Shown here: piece by piece, positions 39,925-49,173 of the stretch | Numbering within the stretch: position 1 is the first letter of the stretch | Layout: each line of letters begins with the position of its first letter | NCBI RefSeq assembly: GCF_011516635.5 | Contig: NZ_CP096255.1 | Coordinates: 992,001-1,056,000, forward strand | DNA: 64,000 bases | Reading direction: 5' to 3' | DNA from: Bradyrhizobium barranii subsp. apii | Lineage (GTDB): Bacteria > Pseudomonadota > Alphaproteobacteria > Rhizobiales > Xanthobacteraceae | Translations under genes and position numbers: made by a program | The notes under the pieces: model-generated | What the model was told of the DNA's origin: nothing | Seen by the model: the letters and a program-made list of their open reading frames with translations, nothing else | The model's database searches: none

Positions 39925-40278
39925 TCAGCCGGCAACCTGATATTGCCGCACCGGATGGCGGACCATCGCATCGATATCGATGCCGTCAAGGATCCAGTGC
40001 AATTGCTCCGTCGTCAGCGTGACGATCGCCTCCTGGCGGCGCGGCCATCGGAACCTGTCTTCGGTCAGCCGCTTCAGGACCAGTACAAAGCCGGACCGAT
40101 CGAAGAACAGAAGCTTCATCCGGTCGCAACGGCGATTGCAGAACGCAAAAACCGCCGGAGTGAATGGATCGAGCGCCATCGTCTCCTGGACCAGGACCGC
40201 AAGGCTGTTGATGCCAGCCCGGAAGTCGATCGGCTCACGGTGCAGATAGACCTGCAGGTCATCGCCCAGTCTAAACAT
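39925..40278 (-). CDS. tnpB: IS66 TnpB (element at 38.2-40.8 kb)
   Basis: A 117-residue protein with VYLHREPIDFRAGINSLAVLVQ, AVFAFCNRRCDRMKLLFFDRSGFVLVLKRL and FRWPRR, the IS66 TnpB hallmarks. Its start overlaps the tnpA stop by eight bases, and it lies 52 bases before tnpC. Intact. Confidence 0.9.
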   Translation of the reverse strand: MFRLGDDLQVYLHREPIDFRAGINSLAVLVQETMALDPFTPAVFAFCNRRCDRMKLLFFDRSGFVLVLKRLTEDRFRWPRRQEAIVTLTTEQLHWILDGIDIDAMVRHPVRQYQVAG

Positions 40279-40729
40279 CGCCCAGCGCTCCGATGATCGC
40301 CGTCAATGCATCCACATCGCCGCATTCCAGCGCGAGCTTCACGCCATTCGGCAGCGACACGCTCACTTTGGCCGGAGAACAAAAAGCTGGAGTCCCTTTG
40401 GGTTCCGAACCACGCACTTCATCGTAAGCCGGCAAATCAACCGTCGCCACGCTGTCTTTTCGCGACAGGTCCCGCTCGGACTTCCCCTCAAGCTGAACCG
40501 GGATGAACGCCGGGCGTGAGGACGGCGGCAGCGACCTGGTCGCGCTGTGCTTCTTGATCCACTTCCGAAGGAGGTTCGCGTTGACCCCATGTTCGAGTGC
40601 AAGCCTCGATACCGAAACCCCAGGCTCAAGGCAGGCCGCGACAAGACGCTCTTTCGATGCCGCCTCGTAGCGCCGGCGACCGTTCCGGCCGACAAGCCTG
40701 ACCCGCAGTTTCTGATCATCGTCGCTCAT
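40271..40729 (-). CDS. tnpA: IS66 TnpA (element at 38.2-40.8 kb)
   Basis: A 152-residue HTH accessory protein from the ATG at 40729 (MSDDDQKLRVRLVGRNGRRRY; HTH VSRLALEHGVNANLLRKW). The open frame continues 19 codons upstream, but this start has AGGTGG about ten bases before it. That ribosome site lies in the stem of a perfect hairpin (40735-40760), suggesting translational restraint. Intact. Confidence 0.88.
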   Translation of the reverse strand: MSDDDQKLRVRLVGRNGRRRYEAASKERLVAACLEPGVSVSRLALEHGVNANLLRKWIKKHSATRSLPPSSRPAFIPVQLEGKSERDLSRKDSVATVDLPAYDEVRGSEPKGTPAFCSPAKVSVSLPNGVKLALECGDVDALTAIIGALGDV

Positions 40730-40734
40730 CACAA

Positions 40735-40760
40735 GGTGTCCACCTATTTTGGTGGACACC
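40735..40760 (-). promoter_or_regulatory. Hairpin occluding the tnpA ribosome site
   Basis: GGTGTCCACC, a six-base loop, then GGTGGACACC: a perfect 10-bp inverted repeat ending six bases before the tnpA start on the minus strand. The AGGTGG Shine-Dalgarno-like sequence sits in the stem. In the RNA this would hide the ribosome site. It could alternatively be a protein-binding operator. Confidence 0.6.
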
Positions 40761-40819
40761 TCATGCATCAGGACTCTCAAAAGCAAAAGGTGCGGAGAAA
40801 TTCGCGCTTACCAATCAGA

Positions 40820-40962
40820 AGCTGAAGGCGTGGATCATGCGAAAGTACAAGCGCTTCCGGCTCCACAAAACCGGTGCTTCGCTGTTCTTGCGAAAGCTGG
40901 CTCGGAATAACGCGGAGCTGTTCGTGCACTGGCAGTTCTTCGGAACGACCACGTTCACCTGA
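40820..40962 (+). pseudogene. Group II intron RT/maturase, 3' part
   Basis: This resumes the gene cut at 38230, after the second CAATCAGA. The frame encodes KLKAWIMRKYKRFRLHKTG, LFLRKLARNNAELFVHWQFFG and stops at 40962. It is the C-terminal maturase/thumb end typical of this RT class and precedes domain V by three bases. Confidence 0.85.
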
Positions 40963-40965
40963 CGG

Positions 40966-41038
40966 GAGCGGTGTGAACCGAGAGGTTCACGCACCGTTCT
41001 GCGAGAGGCCGGGGGTGAAAATCCCCCGGCCTACTCAC
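40966..41038 (+). ncRNA. Group II intron domains V and VI (copy 3)
   Basis: Domain V: GAGCGGTGTGAACC, GAGA loop, GGTTCACGCACCGTTCTG, ending near 41001. Domain VI: GGCCGGGGGTGAAAATCCCCCGGCC as a stem-loop, followed by TACTCAC with the expected bulged A for branching. Both are complete and undamaged. Confidence 0.9.
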
Positions 41039-41039
41039 C

Positions 41040-41536
41040 CTTGGATCAAGACCAACATGGCCCCTTTGCGGGGCTGGCGCCCCAAGGGCGCACGCCTGCG
41101 CGGCTTCGCCCCGCACGGTCACTGGCGTACCCTCACATTCCTCGACGCGCTCCGCCATGACCAACTCACGGCACCCTGCGTCTTCGGCGGCCCGGTCAAC
41201 GGCGAATGCTTCTGCGCTTATGTGAAGCACCTTCTCCTGCCAACCCTGCGCGAAGGCGACATCGTCATTCTCGACAACCTCGGAAGCCACAAGTCGAAAG
41301 CTGTCAGGCAGATGATCCAGGCTGCTGGCGCCAGGCCCTGGTACCTGCCGCGATACTCGCCCGACCTCAACCCGATCGAACAGGCCTTCTCCAAGATCAA
41401 ACACTGGATGCGGCAGGCTCAGAGGCGCACCGTCGAAGACACTTGGCGCCAAATCGGTCACCTCGTTCAGGACATCCAGCCTCGCGAATGCGCAAACTAC
41501 TTCGCAAACGCCGGTTATGCTTCAGTCAAAATGTGA
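41040..41536 (+). pseudogene. IS630 transposase, 3' part
   Basis: This continues the transposase interrupted at 36573: WIKTNMAPLRGWRPKGARL, CVFGGPVNGECFCAYVK, IVILDNLGSHKSKAVR (second catalytic Asp of this half) and YSPDLNPIEQAFSKIKH (catalytic Glu), then GYASVKM and stop. Apart from the insertion, this half is undamaged. Confidence 0.9.
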
Positions 41537-41721
41537 AACGCTCTAGCACTTCAGGACTGTCGCATAGTCGCGAAGGAGCGCCAATCGCGTGTGGATGGAG
41601 CCACGACGTTCAAAACTGAACGACGGGTTCGATGGTAGACAATCTGCTCTAGGTGGTTTGGACTCTAGGGATTTCCTTTTAGGCGCAAATCAGATTCAAG
41701 GCTGCTTTTGGGGAGGCAGTC

Positions 41722-42416
41722 TTGGGTGTGATGGACCGCTTGGTATTGAGCGACGCGGCTTGGGAGCGAATGGCGCCGCTGATTATAGGTCGCCCCGACC
41801 AGAAGGGCTCCACTTGGCGCGACAATCGGATGTTCGTGGAAGGTGTACTTTGGATTGTTCGCACGGGCTCTCCCTGGCGTGATCTCCCGGAGGCGTTCGG
41901 GGATTGGAACAGCGTGTTCCGGCGCTTCAGTCGATGGAGCATCAAGGGCTGATCGTCGATTCAACCATCGTCCGGGCGCATCAGCACGCCGCCGGGGCCA
42001 AAAAAGGGGGTCTGAAGATCAGGCGATCGGCCGCTCGCGCGGGGGGGCTGAGCACCAAGATACATATGGCCGTTCGTGGCTTGGGATGTCCCGTACGGTT
42101 CGCGCTGACCGCAGGCCAGAAGGGCGATGCACCGCAAGCTGCCGCATTGATCGAGGGACTACCTGCCGAGGTCGTCATGGCCGACACGGCCTATGACGCC
42201 GATCATTTGCGCCAAGCCATCGCCGCCAAGGGCGCGCTCGCCGTCATCCCCAACAACCCGTCACGCGCACTCAAATACCCGCTGGACAAGCACCTCTTCG
42301 AATGCTGCTTCTCAAAGCTCAAGCAGTTCCGCCGCGTCGCAACCCGCTTCGAAAAGACCGCCCGAAATTACCTAGCCGTCGTCACTCTCGCAGCCATCGT
42401 TCTTTGGATGCGGTAA
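41722..42416 (+). pseudogene. IS5-family transposase, internal deletion
   Basis: The first part (VLSDAAWERMAPLIIGRPDQKGSTWRDNRMFVEGVLWIVRTG, PWRDLPEAFGDWNSVFRRFSRWS) breaks near 41940, where about 20 codons normally following are missing. The frame changes into LIVDSTIVRAHQHAAGAKKGG (first Asp), VVMADTAYDADHLRQ (second Asp) and LKQFRRVATRFEKTARNYLA. The region before the Glu is also shortened. Inactive. It abuts the IS1380 end at 42430. Confidence 0.8.
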
Positions 42417-42429
42417 GTGTCCACACGAC

Positions 42430-44036
42430 CTAACCCGTCTTATTCGTCAGAGGGCGCCCGAGAGGCTGGCGAGCGTGGTGTAAAGCGCTGAAGCGGCGTA
42501 GGATTCGGTTGCAAAGCCAACCCCATCACCTTCAGCCGCGAACAGCACGGCCGCCATGACCGATGATACGATTCTGCCCTTCTCGTTTCCAGCCGTTCAC
42601 GCCAAGAAAGTCACAGCTGCCTTCGATGGCGGTCGGCTGACCTCGAACGGGGGCGTGATGCTTCTGGCGATGGCCGAGCGGCGCCTCGGCTTGGCCGACA
42701 ATTTGGCCCGCGTGTTCCCGGATCGGCGCGATCCGACGCGGGTCGTGCACAGCCTTGTCGATATGTTCCGCGCGCGCATGTTCGCGATCTGCTGCGGCTA
42801 CGAGGACGCCGACGACCTCGATCATCTGCGGTCCGATCCCGCATTCAAGCTGGCCTGCGGACGGCTGCCGGACACGGGTCGCGATCTGTGTTCCCAACCG
42901 ACGCTGTCGCGGCTGGAGAATGCTCCGCGCCTTCGACGCATGGATGGATAGCTACCCGCGCGAGCCGGCATCCGTCACGCTCGACATCGATGATACCTGC
43001 GATGTCGTCCACGGCCATCAGCAGCTCTCGCTGTTCAACGCTCATTATGACGAACGCTGCTTCCTGCCGATCTACGTCTACGACACGGAGAAGAGCCGGC
43101 CCGTGGCGGTCGTGCTGCGGCCCGGCAAGACGCCGGGCGGCGTCGAGGTGCGTGCCCATCTGCGCCGCCTGATACGGCATATCCGGACGCGGTGGCACAA
43201 CACGCGAATTACGTTCCGTGGCGACGGGCGCTATGCCCGGCCGGAGGCAATGGCGTGGTGCGAGACCAACGGCATCGACTACATCTTCGGTCTGTCCGGC
43301 ACCAAGCCGCTCGCCAGAAAAGTCGACGAGGCCGCCGACGGCATCCGCACGCGACGCGCCATCGAGAACCTGCCGGTTCTGCGTGGCTATACCGAGACGC
43401 GCCACAAGGCAAAGTCCTGGGATCGCGAACGACGTACCGTCGCCCGTATTGAGGCGACGATGCTCGGCCTCGACATCCGTTTCGTCGTCACCAGCCTCGA
43501 TGTCGGCTCGGCCGAGTGGATCTACGACAGCCTGTATTGCGCGCGCGGCCAAGCCGAGAATCTGATCAAGCTGCATAAGACGCAGCTCGCCTCCGATCGC
43601 ACCAGCTGCCGTTCGGCGCTCGCCAATCAAGTCCGCCTCGTTCTCGACACCGCCGCTTATTGGCTGATGCTGACCGTGCGCGACGCGATTCCCAAAGCCC
43701 GGGAATTGGCCACAGCCGAGTTCGCGACGCTGCGTCTTCGTCTCTTGAAACTCGCTGCCCGTGTCGTCGAGACCACGAGCCGCATTCGCCTTGCGTTTGC
43801 CGCGGCATGTCCCGAAGCCGACCTGATCCGCGGCTTGCCAGGCGCGCTGCTGCCGCTCGGTCCTTGACCGGCGAGGCGTCCGCCCCCGTTCGCCCAACCT
43901 ACACCTCAAGCGCGTTGCAAAGTGCCGGTCGTCAGGCGGTGAAAGGCCGAAGGCAATCCCGCGCGCCTCGTCAGAGCAGATGTGCGGCCACATCAATCGG
44001 ACCAAAAAAACGCACTCTCACGAATAGGACGGGCTA
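42430..44036 (+). mobile_element. IS1380-family element
   Basis: The ends CTAACCCGTCTTATTCGT at 42430 and ACGAATAGGACGGGCTAG ending at 44036 are imperfect inverted repeats. One transposase lies between them. I see no clear target duplication. Confidence 0.75.
42556..43867 (+). pseudogene. IS1380-family transposase, broken
   Basis: The N terminus (ILPFSFPAVHAKKVTAAFDGGRLTSNGGVMLL) and CSQPTLSRLENAPRLR are in one frame to about 42925. The continuation DAWMDSYPREPASVTLDIDDTCDVVHG and the rest to 43867 (RITFRGDGRYARPEAM, YCARGQAENLIKLHKTQL) are in another. A short deletion of roughly ten codons removed the segment between them. The catalytic residues are present in the second part, but no full protein can be made. 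Confidence 0.8.
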
Positions 44037-44469
44037 GACTGTCGTCAGATACCTCGCCGCAAGTCGATCACCTGCGCCATCGGAGATTAAGCGCGTGATC
44101 AAGCGCGTGCCATGAATTCTGCAGGTCGAGGCGGACTGAAGGGACGCATTGCAACGTACGCGGGTCGGAAAGTCGACAAAGGCGACACAATTATAGTGCA
44201 AACGGCCGCCTATTAGCTGGCACGAAGAATGCAGGCACTCGGTAGCCCAGGCTTCTCCTCCTGGGTAGGTTCAGCATTGCAAGTTGAGGCTGTGGCTAGC
44301 CACCGAAGTTAGCGGCGCGTGACACAAAGGGGACTACGCCTGCTCGCGCGGGACACCAGCGGGCGCCCCCGTCACGTCGCCGCTAACTTCATGCGATCGC
44401 ACATAGCGCGTTGAAGTTACCCGCCTCGGAATTGATGTGTGTGGATGAAAGCCAGACGAGCCGACAACT
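44037..44469. other. Intergenic, no gene seen
   Basis: Nothing recognisable between the IS1380 end and the next gene; short frames only. Confidence 0.4.
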
Positions 44470-45321
44470 ATGAAGCGTAAAACGGTTGGAAGACATGTGC
44501 TTTGGTTCTGGCTCATTCGATCGCTGATCTGCCACGCCGAGCTGGCCACGACGAGCAACAGTGTTCGCGCCAACGACAACGCCCTTGTCGAACGGGTCAG
44601 GTCAACATGGCGAGCGCAGGACGGCGAGACCATAGAACAAATTACCTCCAAAGTCTCGAAGGTGGCGCAGTTCGTCACTCAAACGTGGGGGGTCGCTGAA
44701 GGAGTTGACCGAACTGAATACGTGTATCTGTCGTGGACAAGGCACCACGAGCGTGCATCAGACGAAGTGTACGTTATCACCTGGAAGGTCGCATCTGACG
44801 GAGGCATTGAAGTGGCGTCGACATATGCAAAGCCCATTGAACTGGGCTGGCACGCCTTTGCGCTCTCGCTGATCGCGGGTGAAATCGCAGATGGCGAAAG
44901 GACCGCTAATCTTCACTTTCTGCATGATCCGGCCAACTTCAACTTCGTGACGACGGCGCAAGGCAAGCTGGGCAATCTTCTGCGGCGCGGCCGCTGCAGC
45001 ATCATAGAACCCGTTGTAGTGGATTACGTGCCGAAGCCGAATGAGAATGCGACCGATAAGGGTGACATGTGGCGTGTCCTGCTTTTGGTGAACTGTAACA
45101 TTCCAGGGCCGCGCTATTTTACCCGCAACGGGGGCATCACCTTCGAGAAGCGGGCGCGACGAGATTGGGAGCCGCAATCCTTCTTTGCCAAGCGCATCGC
45201 GGCATTCCCTCCGGGCTCTTGGTTCGATCGCATAGAGCCAGATGAACATGACGCATTGGAGAAGGCGCGAAAGGCCTCGGCAAATGGCCCCACAAATCAT
45301 GATCCCAGCATAACTCCTTGA
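44470..45321 (+). CDS. Unknown protein, possibly exported
   Basis: An intact 283-residue frame that I do not recognise. The N terminus is basic then hydrophobic (KRKTVGRHVLWFWLIRSLICHA), which resembles a signal peptide with cleavage near residue 24. The rest is soluble and mixed alpha/beta, with WRAQDGETIEQITSKVSKVAQFV, YVYLSWTRHHE and VITWKVASDGGIEVAS, and a charged C terminus. No metal-binding or catalytic motif is obvious. It is one of few intact non-IS genes right of nodZ, and codon use looks ordinary for the region. It could be a symbiosis-related exported protein. Confidence 0.6.
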   Translation: MKRKTVGRHVLWFWLIRSLICHAELATTSNSVRANDNALVERVRSTWRAQDGETIEQITSKVSKVAQFVTQTWGVAEGVDRTEYVYLSWTRHHERASDEVYVITWKVASDGGIEVASTYAKPIELGWHAFALSLIAGEIADGERTANLHFLHDPANFNFVTTAQGKLGNLLRRGRCSIIEPVVVDYVPKPNENATDKGDMWRVLLLVNCNIPGPRYFTRNGGITFEKRARRDWEPQSFFAKRIAAFPPGSWFDRIEPDEHDALEKARKASANGPTNHDPSITP

Positions 45322-45361
45322 TACTGAGCGTCACGGAGCAGCCATGCGGTCTGCACTTAGC

Positions 45362-45498
45362 GCATTCTGTTACTCACGCGGACGTAGATGGCCTCCTGCC
45401 GGTAGAGCGGTTGGCCATCGGCATATTTGGCGACGGCGATCTGGGCTAAAAGCGCTTCGGTCGGAATGCCTCCTTCAATGATATGGACCGGGGCCGGG
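45362..45498 (-). pseudogene. IS66 TnpC fragment, 3' side of IS256 insertion
   Basis: The minus strand encodes PVHIIEGGIPTEALLAQIAVAKYADGQPLYRQ, a typical IS66 transposase segment. It continues the fragment at 46914-47338 across the IS256 element and is truncated before 45362. Confidence 0.75.
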
Positions 45499-46913
45499 AG
45501 CTATCGCCAAATTTTGGTGACGGCGCGGCCGGTCAGGCGGCGGCGGTTATGGGCTGACGGTCAGTCGGTTTGGCGATGAGCTCGATCCCGTCGTTGAATG
45601 TCACACCGAGAACGAGTTTTGGCAACTGGTTGTGGCCATCGAGACGACGCCGGCTTTTCTGCGCGGCCTCAAGCAGTTTGAAGACCATCGCGAGCGCCGT
45701 TCTGTTGGACAGGCAGCCCTTTGATCGGATCGTGCGGTGGCGCACGGTAGCGAAGGTGCTTTCAATGGGATTGGTGGTCCGCAGGTATTTCCAGTGTTCG
45801 GCCGGGAAGTCGTAGAACGCCAGTAGCGTGTCCCGATCCTTGCTCAGGCAGTCGGCCGCCTTCTCGTATTTGGGCGTATAGCTCTCGATGAAGGCGTCGA
45901 ACGCCAGCTCGGCGGCGGCCTTGGTTTCGGCCATCCAGCTCTCCTGCAACGCGCGTTTGGCTTTAGGCTGCTGGCTCTTCGGCAACTTGGCGATCACGTT
46001 GGCGGTCTTGTGTACCCAGCAGCGCTGCTCGCGCGTTTTCGGCCAGACCTCGCCGGCGGCCTTCCAGAACCCGAGCGCGCCGTCGGCGATGGTGAGCCGC
46101 GGCGGCACGCCGAGCCCGCGCCGCTTCAGGTCGAGCAGCAGATCGCGCCAGTCCTGCGCGCTCTCGCGGGCGCCATCGGTGAAGCCGACCAGTTCCTTGC
46201 GGCCTTCCGGCGTCGCGCCGATCAGCACCAGGATGCACTGCTTTTCGTCTTCGAGGCGTGCTTGGAGATGGATGCCATCGGCCCAGATGTAGACGTAGCG
46301 CTTCGCCGACAGATCGCGCCTCTGCCACGCGGTGTGTTCGTCAAGCCAACCGTCCTTCAGACGGCCGATGGCGGATGCCGACAACCCGGCAGCATCCTTG
46401 CCGAGCAGCGCCGCCAGAGCCTCGGAGAAGTCGCCGGTGGAGATACCCTTCAGGTAAAGGATCGGCAGCAGCGTCTCGATCGATTTCGAGCGGCGCATGT
46501 AGGGCGGCAGGATCGACGGAGAGAACCGGATGCGGTCGGGATCGGTAGCCTCCGCCTCGCGATCCCGTACACGCGGCTGGCGGACGCCGACCGGACCGAT
46601 ACCGGTCATCACCTCGCGTTCCGGCAGGTGACCGTGGCGCACGAGCGCTGGTGGCCGTCCGTAGTCTTCAAATCGGCATGCTTGCCGAGAAAGTCCGCGA
46701 CCTCGGCCTCGATCGCCTGGGCCAACAGAGCACGCGCCCCATTGCGCAAGATTTCGGTGAGTTGATCGTCGACGTTTCCTGGCTGAATCAACTTGATGAT
46801 GTTATCTTTGGACACGGCATATCGCTCCTTCGGTGGAGAAGTGGAGGCGTCAAGCACCCCCACGATATGCCGCCTTCCCGATTCCCGCCGTCACCAACTT
46901 TCAGCGATAGCTC
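45499..46913 (-). mobile_element. IS256-family element, copy 1
   Basis: Ends AGCTATCGCC and its inverse (GGTGACGGC-proximal, ...CGATAGCTC), flanked by the 8-bp duplication GGGCCGGG at 45491-45498 and 46914-46921. It is inserted in an IS66 tnpC fragment. It is nearly identical to copy 2 at 53676-55091. Confidence 0.9.
45533..46863 (-). pseudogene. IS256-family transposase, copy 1, two frames
   Basis: The N-terminal 84-codon frame from ATG 46863 (MGVLDASTSPPKERYAV, NGARALLAQAIEAEVADFLGKHADL) ends out of frame. The catalytic 369-codon frame (46642-45533) starts VRHGHLPEREVMTGIG and contains the IS256 motifs YVYIWADGIHLQARL (Asp), VPPRLTIADGALGFWKA (Asp), WVHKTANVIAKLPKS and TTNPIESTFATVRHRT (Glu). 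The break lies around the codons after HADL, a -1 relation between frames. Copy 2 shows the same break, so it predates copying. Either this form moves in trans or some ribosomes shift frame; no strong slippery site was seen. Confidence 0.85.
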
Positions 46914-47338
46914 GGGCCGGGCCTGGATCACGCCGTCCTCCTTCTTGAAGGCACGTAGCGATCACACGGAACTTCACCGGCACCACATCCAGACGCTCTG
47001 ACACGTTCTCGCCGATCAGCACCTTCTGCTTGACGGCATGCTCAGCCAGCTCTTCCGGCTCAATGACCGTTTCGATCCGTTCCAGATAGGGCGCAAAGCC
47101 CTGGCGCCGACGCGGTACGCTTGTCATCCGCTTGCTCACGGCCCTCGTTGACCTGGGCCTTGATCGCACCGATGCCGGTCTCGATTTCCTCGAAGACAAA
47201 GGTCTGCTGTTCATCGTCACCGTTCGCAGAGCCGAGCTTTTCCGGTTCGTCGGCCGAACCGGGCGCGGTCGAGGGACCTTCAGGATCTGCGTCAGCCGCT
47301 CGATACGCGCATCGGCATAGGCGTTGCGCGCCCTGATC
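46914..47338 (-). pseudogene. IS66 TnpC fragment, 5' side of IS256 insertion
   Basis: The minus strand encodes ARNAYADARIERLTQILKV (N-terminal region of IS66 TnpC), and further on VIEPEELAEHAVKQKVLIGENVSERLDVVPVKFRVI and GVIQARP, in at least two frames. It is cut on its 5' side by the left end of IS66 copy B at 47339, and on the 3' side by IS256. Confidence 0.75.
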
Positions 47339-47426
47339 GTAAACGGGGCTGCGAGGCCCATCAGATTGTTTGTGCGTAGACCTGTGAGCGCCGTTAGAAG
47401 AGTCATCTTCTGCAAGGGTGCTCACA

Positions 47427-47847
47427 ATGGACGACCATTCGGACGACATAAGACGACCGTTGTCACCGCGCATGGAAGTGTACGCCGGCGGCGGCCGGAA
47501 ACAGTGGCCAGATGATTTGAAGGCGCAGATTGTCGCGGACAGTCTCGAGCCGGGCGCGATCGTAACAGATGTCGCACGTCGCCATGGCTGCCGGCCCCAG
47601 CAGGTGCATGACTGACGGCGCCGGGCGCGTTCAGGTCAGTCTGGTGCTGCCAGTGGCGGGTGCACTGTCGTTTGTGCCGTTGGTGTCGGAATCGTCGCCA
47701 TCGGCGGCTGCAGCTCCCTCCGGGTCGCCGGAAGCAGCCGTTGTGACGGTTGAGCTCCATGGGGTACGAGTTGAGGTGCGAGGGACGCCTGGCCTTGCCG
47801 TGTTGAGTGATGTGTTTGTTGCGTTGCGCCGGACACGTTCATGCTGA
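47427..47847 (+). pseudogene. tnpA: IS66 TnpA, copy B
   Basis: Homologous to 19297-19719 (MDDHSDDIRRPLSPRMEVY, VTDVARRHGCRPQQVHD). The Trp codon after QQVHD is TGA, at about 47613. A further one-base difference follows shortly after (frame change near 47632), so two lesions inactivate it. Confidence 0.88.
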
Positions 47848-48195
47848 CGGCTCCCGCTGGCCTCATGATTTACGTTGCGACCCGACCTGTAGACTTCAGG
47901 AAGGGCGCGGATGGCCTGGCGCTGTTGGCGAAGGAGACGCTGGGCCACGATCCGATGAAGGGCGTGGCGGTGGTCTTCCGTGCGAAGCGCGCTGATCGGG
48001 TGAAGATTGTCGTCTGGGATGGCAGCGGCCTTGTGATGTACCGGAAACGGCTCGATGGCGGCCGCTTCATGTCCTCCCATCGTGGCCGGCGTCATGCGGG
48101 TGAATGCCGCGCAGCTGTCCGCGCTTCTGGCCGGCATTGAGTGGACACGCATGCATGCGCCTCGAATCCCGCAGCCGAAAGCGCTTTGCGTAGGA
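47841..48195 (+). pseudogene. tnpB: IS66 TnpB, copy B
   Basis: Starts MLTAPAGLMIYVATRPVDFRKGADGLALLAK like copy A, but loses two bases near 48067 (TTCATGTCCTCCCATC against TTCAAATGGCCACCCATC). The downstream MNGAQLSALL-type and MHAPRIPQPKAL segments fall in another frame. Confidence 0.85.
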
Positions 48196-48244
48196 CATAA
48201 AATCTTCGCTGCATCGTGGCGCGAAGCATGGCAGACTCGGGCCA

Positions 48245-49173
48245 ATGAGTGATTTACCTGATGTGCTGCCGAGCGATCCAGGCGACTTGCGTGTCTTTGC
48301 CGCGGCTCTGCTGGATCGCTGCGCCAGGCTCGAGCGGTTGCTCAAGCTTGCAAAAGATGCGCAGTTCGGTCGATCGTCGGAAAAGCTGGACGCTGATCAG
48401 CTACAGCTTGTTTTGGAGGACATCGAAGAGGCCGTCGCGGCTCTCGAAGCAGCCGAGAATCACGCCAATCCAAGAACCTGCGAGAAGAGAACTTCCAAGC
48501 GCGGGGCCAATCGTGGCAAGCTGCCGGAGCATTTGCCACGCATCGTCGAGACCCTGATGCCCGCTGCAACCTGCTGCCCGTGCTGCGCAGGCGACCTTTT
48601 TGAGATCGGTCACGATGAGAGCCAGATGCTGGACGTCGTACCGGCGCAGTATCGCGTCATCGTCACCCGCAGCCCCAAACTGGCCTGCCGCGTCTGTCAC
48701 GGCGTCGTCCTCCAGCATGCTGCTCCCGAGCGATTGATCAGGGGAGGACTGCCGACCGAGCGGCTGGTCGCGCATGTGATCGACGCCAAGTATCATTGGC
48801 ATTTGCCGCTCTACCGCCAGGCGCAGATGCTGACGACGCACGGTATCGCCATCGACCGTTCTGCGCTCGCCTTCTGGGTCGGCTATGCCGCCCAGGAATT
48901 GAAGCCCTTGTGGCATCGTCTGCGCCAGCTTCTGCTCGGCTCTTCGAAGCTCTGTGTCGACGAGACCCCCGCACCGGTGTTGGATCCGGGGCGCGGCAGG
49001 ACCAAAACCGGCTACTTCTGGGCGCTGTCACGCGATGACAGGCTCCGGGCCGGACCTGACCCACCTGGCGTGGTTTACGCCTATGCACCGGGCCGTGGGG
49101 CCGTTCATGGCTTGCAGCTGCCTGAGGGCTTTCGCGGCATCATCCACTGCGACGGCTATCAGGCTTACAAGAC
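48245..49173 (+). pseudogene. tnpC: IS66 TnpC, copy B, 5' part
   Basis: Closely similar to copy A tnpC (20118-21683): LLDRCARLERLLKLAKDAQFGRSSEKLD, SKLCVDETPAPVLDPGRGRT, GIIHCDGYQAYKT. It is interrupted after the DGYQAYKT codons by an IS5-type element and resumes at 50114. Confidence 0.9.

Larger units (their letters stand above)
38231..40811 (-). mobile_element. Intact IS66-family element inside the group II intron RT
   Basis: Inverted ends GTAAGCGCGATTTTCTTCGCACG at 38231 and the complement of GTAAGCGCGAATTTCTCCGCACC ending at 40811 match at most positions. An exact 8-bp duplication, CAATCAGA, flanks it (38223-38230 and 40812-40819). It carries full-length tnpA, tnpB and tnpC on the minus strand with no stops. 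It is the youngest layer of this nest and potentially active. Confidence 0.95.
36574..41038 (+). mobile_element. Group II intron (copy 3), interrupted by IS66, both ends present
   Basis: It starts GTGTGCTGC, directly after the IS630 codons FIDE. A ~540-base 5' ribozyme region and an RT/maturase gene (split by IS66) follow, then domain V (40966-41001) and domain VI ending CCTACTCAC at about 41038. Joining the flanks brings FIDE close to TWIKTNMAPLRGW, the normal IS630 sequence; the exact 3' junction is uncertain by one or two bases. Ribozyme 5' sequence from about 36753 aligns with copy 2 from about 17027. Confidence 0.85.
36026..41543 (+). mobile_element. IS630-family element split by group II intron and IS66
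   Basis: Terminal inverted repeats GAGCGTTTCA at 36026 and TGAAACGCTC ending at 41543 are each flanked by TA (36024-36025 and 41544-41545), the target duplication of IS630/Tc1-mariner elements. The transposase is in two parts, 36078-36573 and 41040-41536. Between them lie a group II intron (36574-41038) and, inside that, an intact IS66 (38231-40811). Confidence 0.9.

Noticed and set aside
42845..44005. 386-codon minus-strand frame in IS1380
   Set aside because: Antisense to the transposase; GC-rich codon use opens the opposite frame.
46010..46765. 251-codon plus-strand frame across IS256 (also 54188-54943)
   Set aside because: Antisense shadow of the IS256 transposase; appears in both copies only because the element is duplicated.
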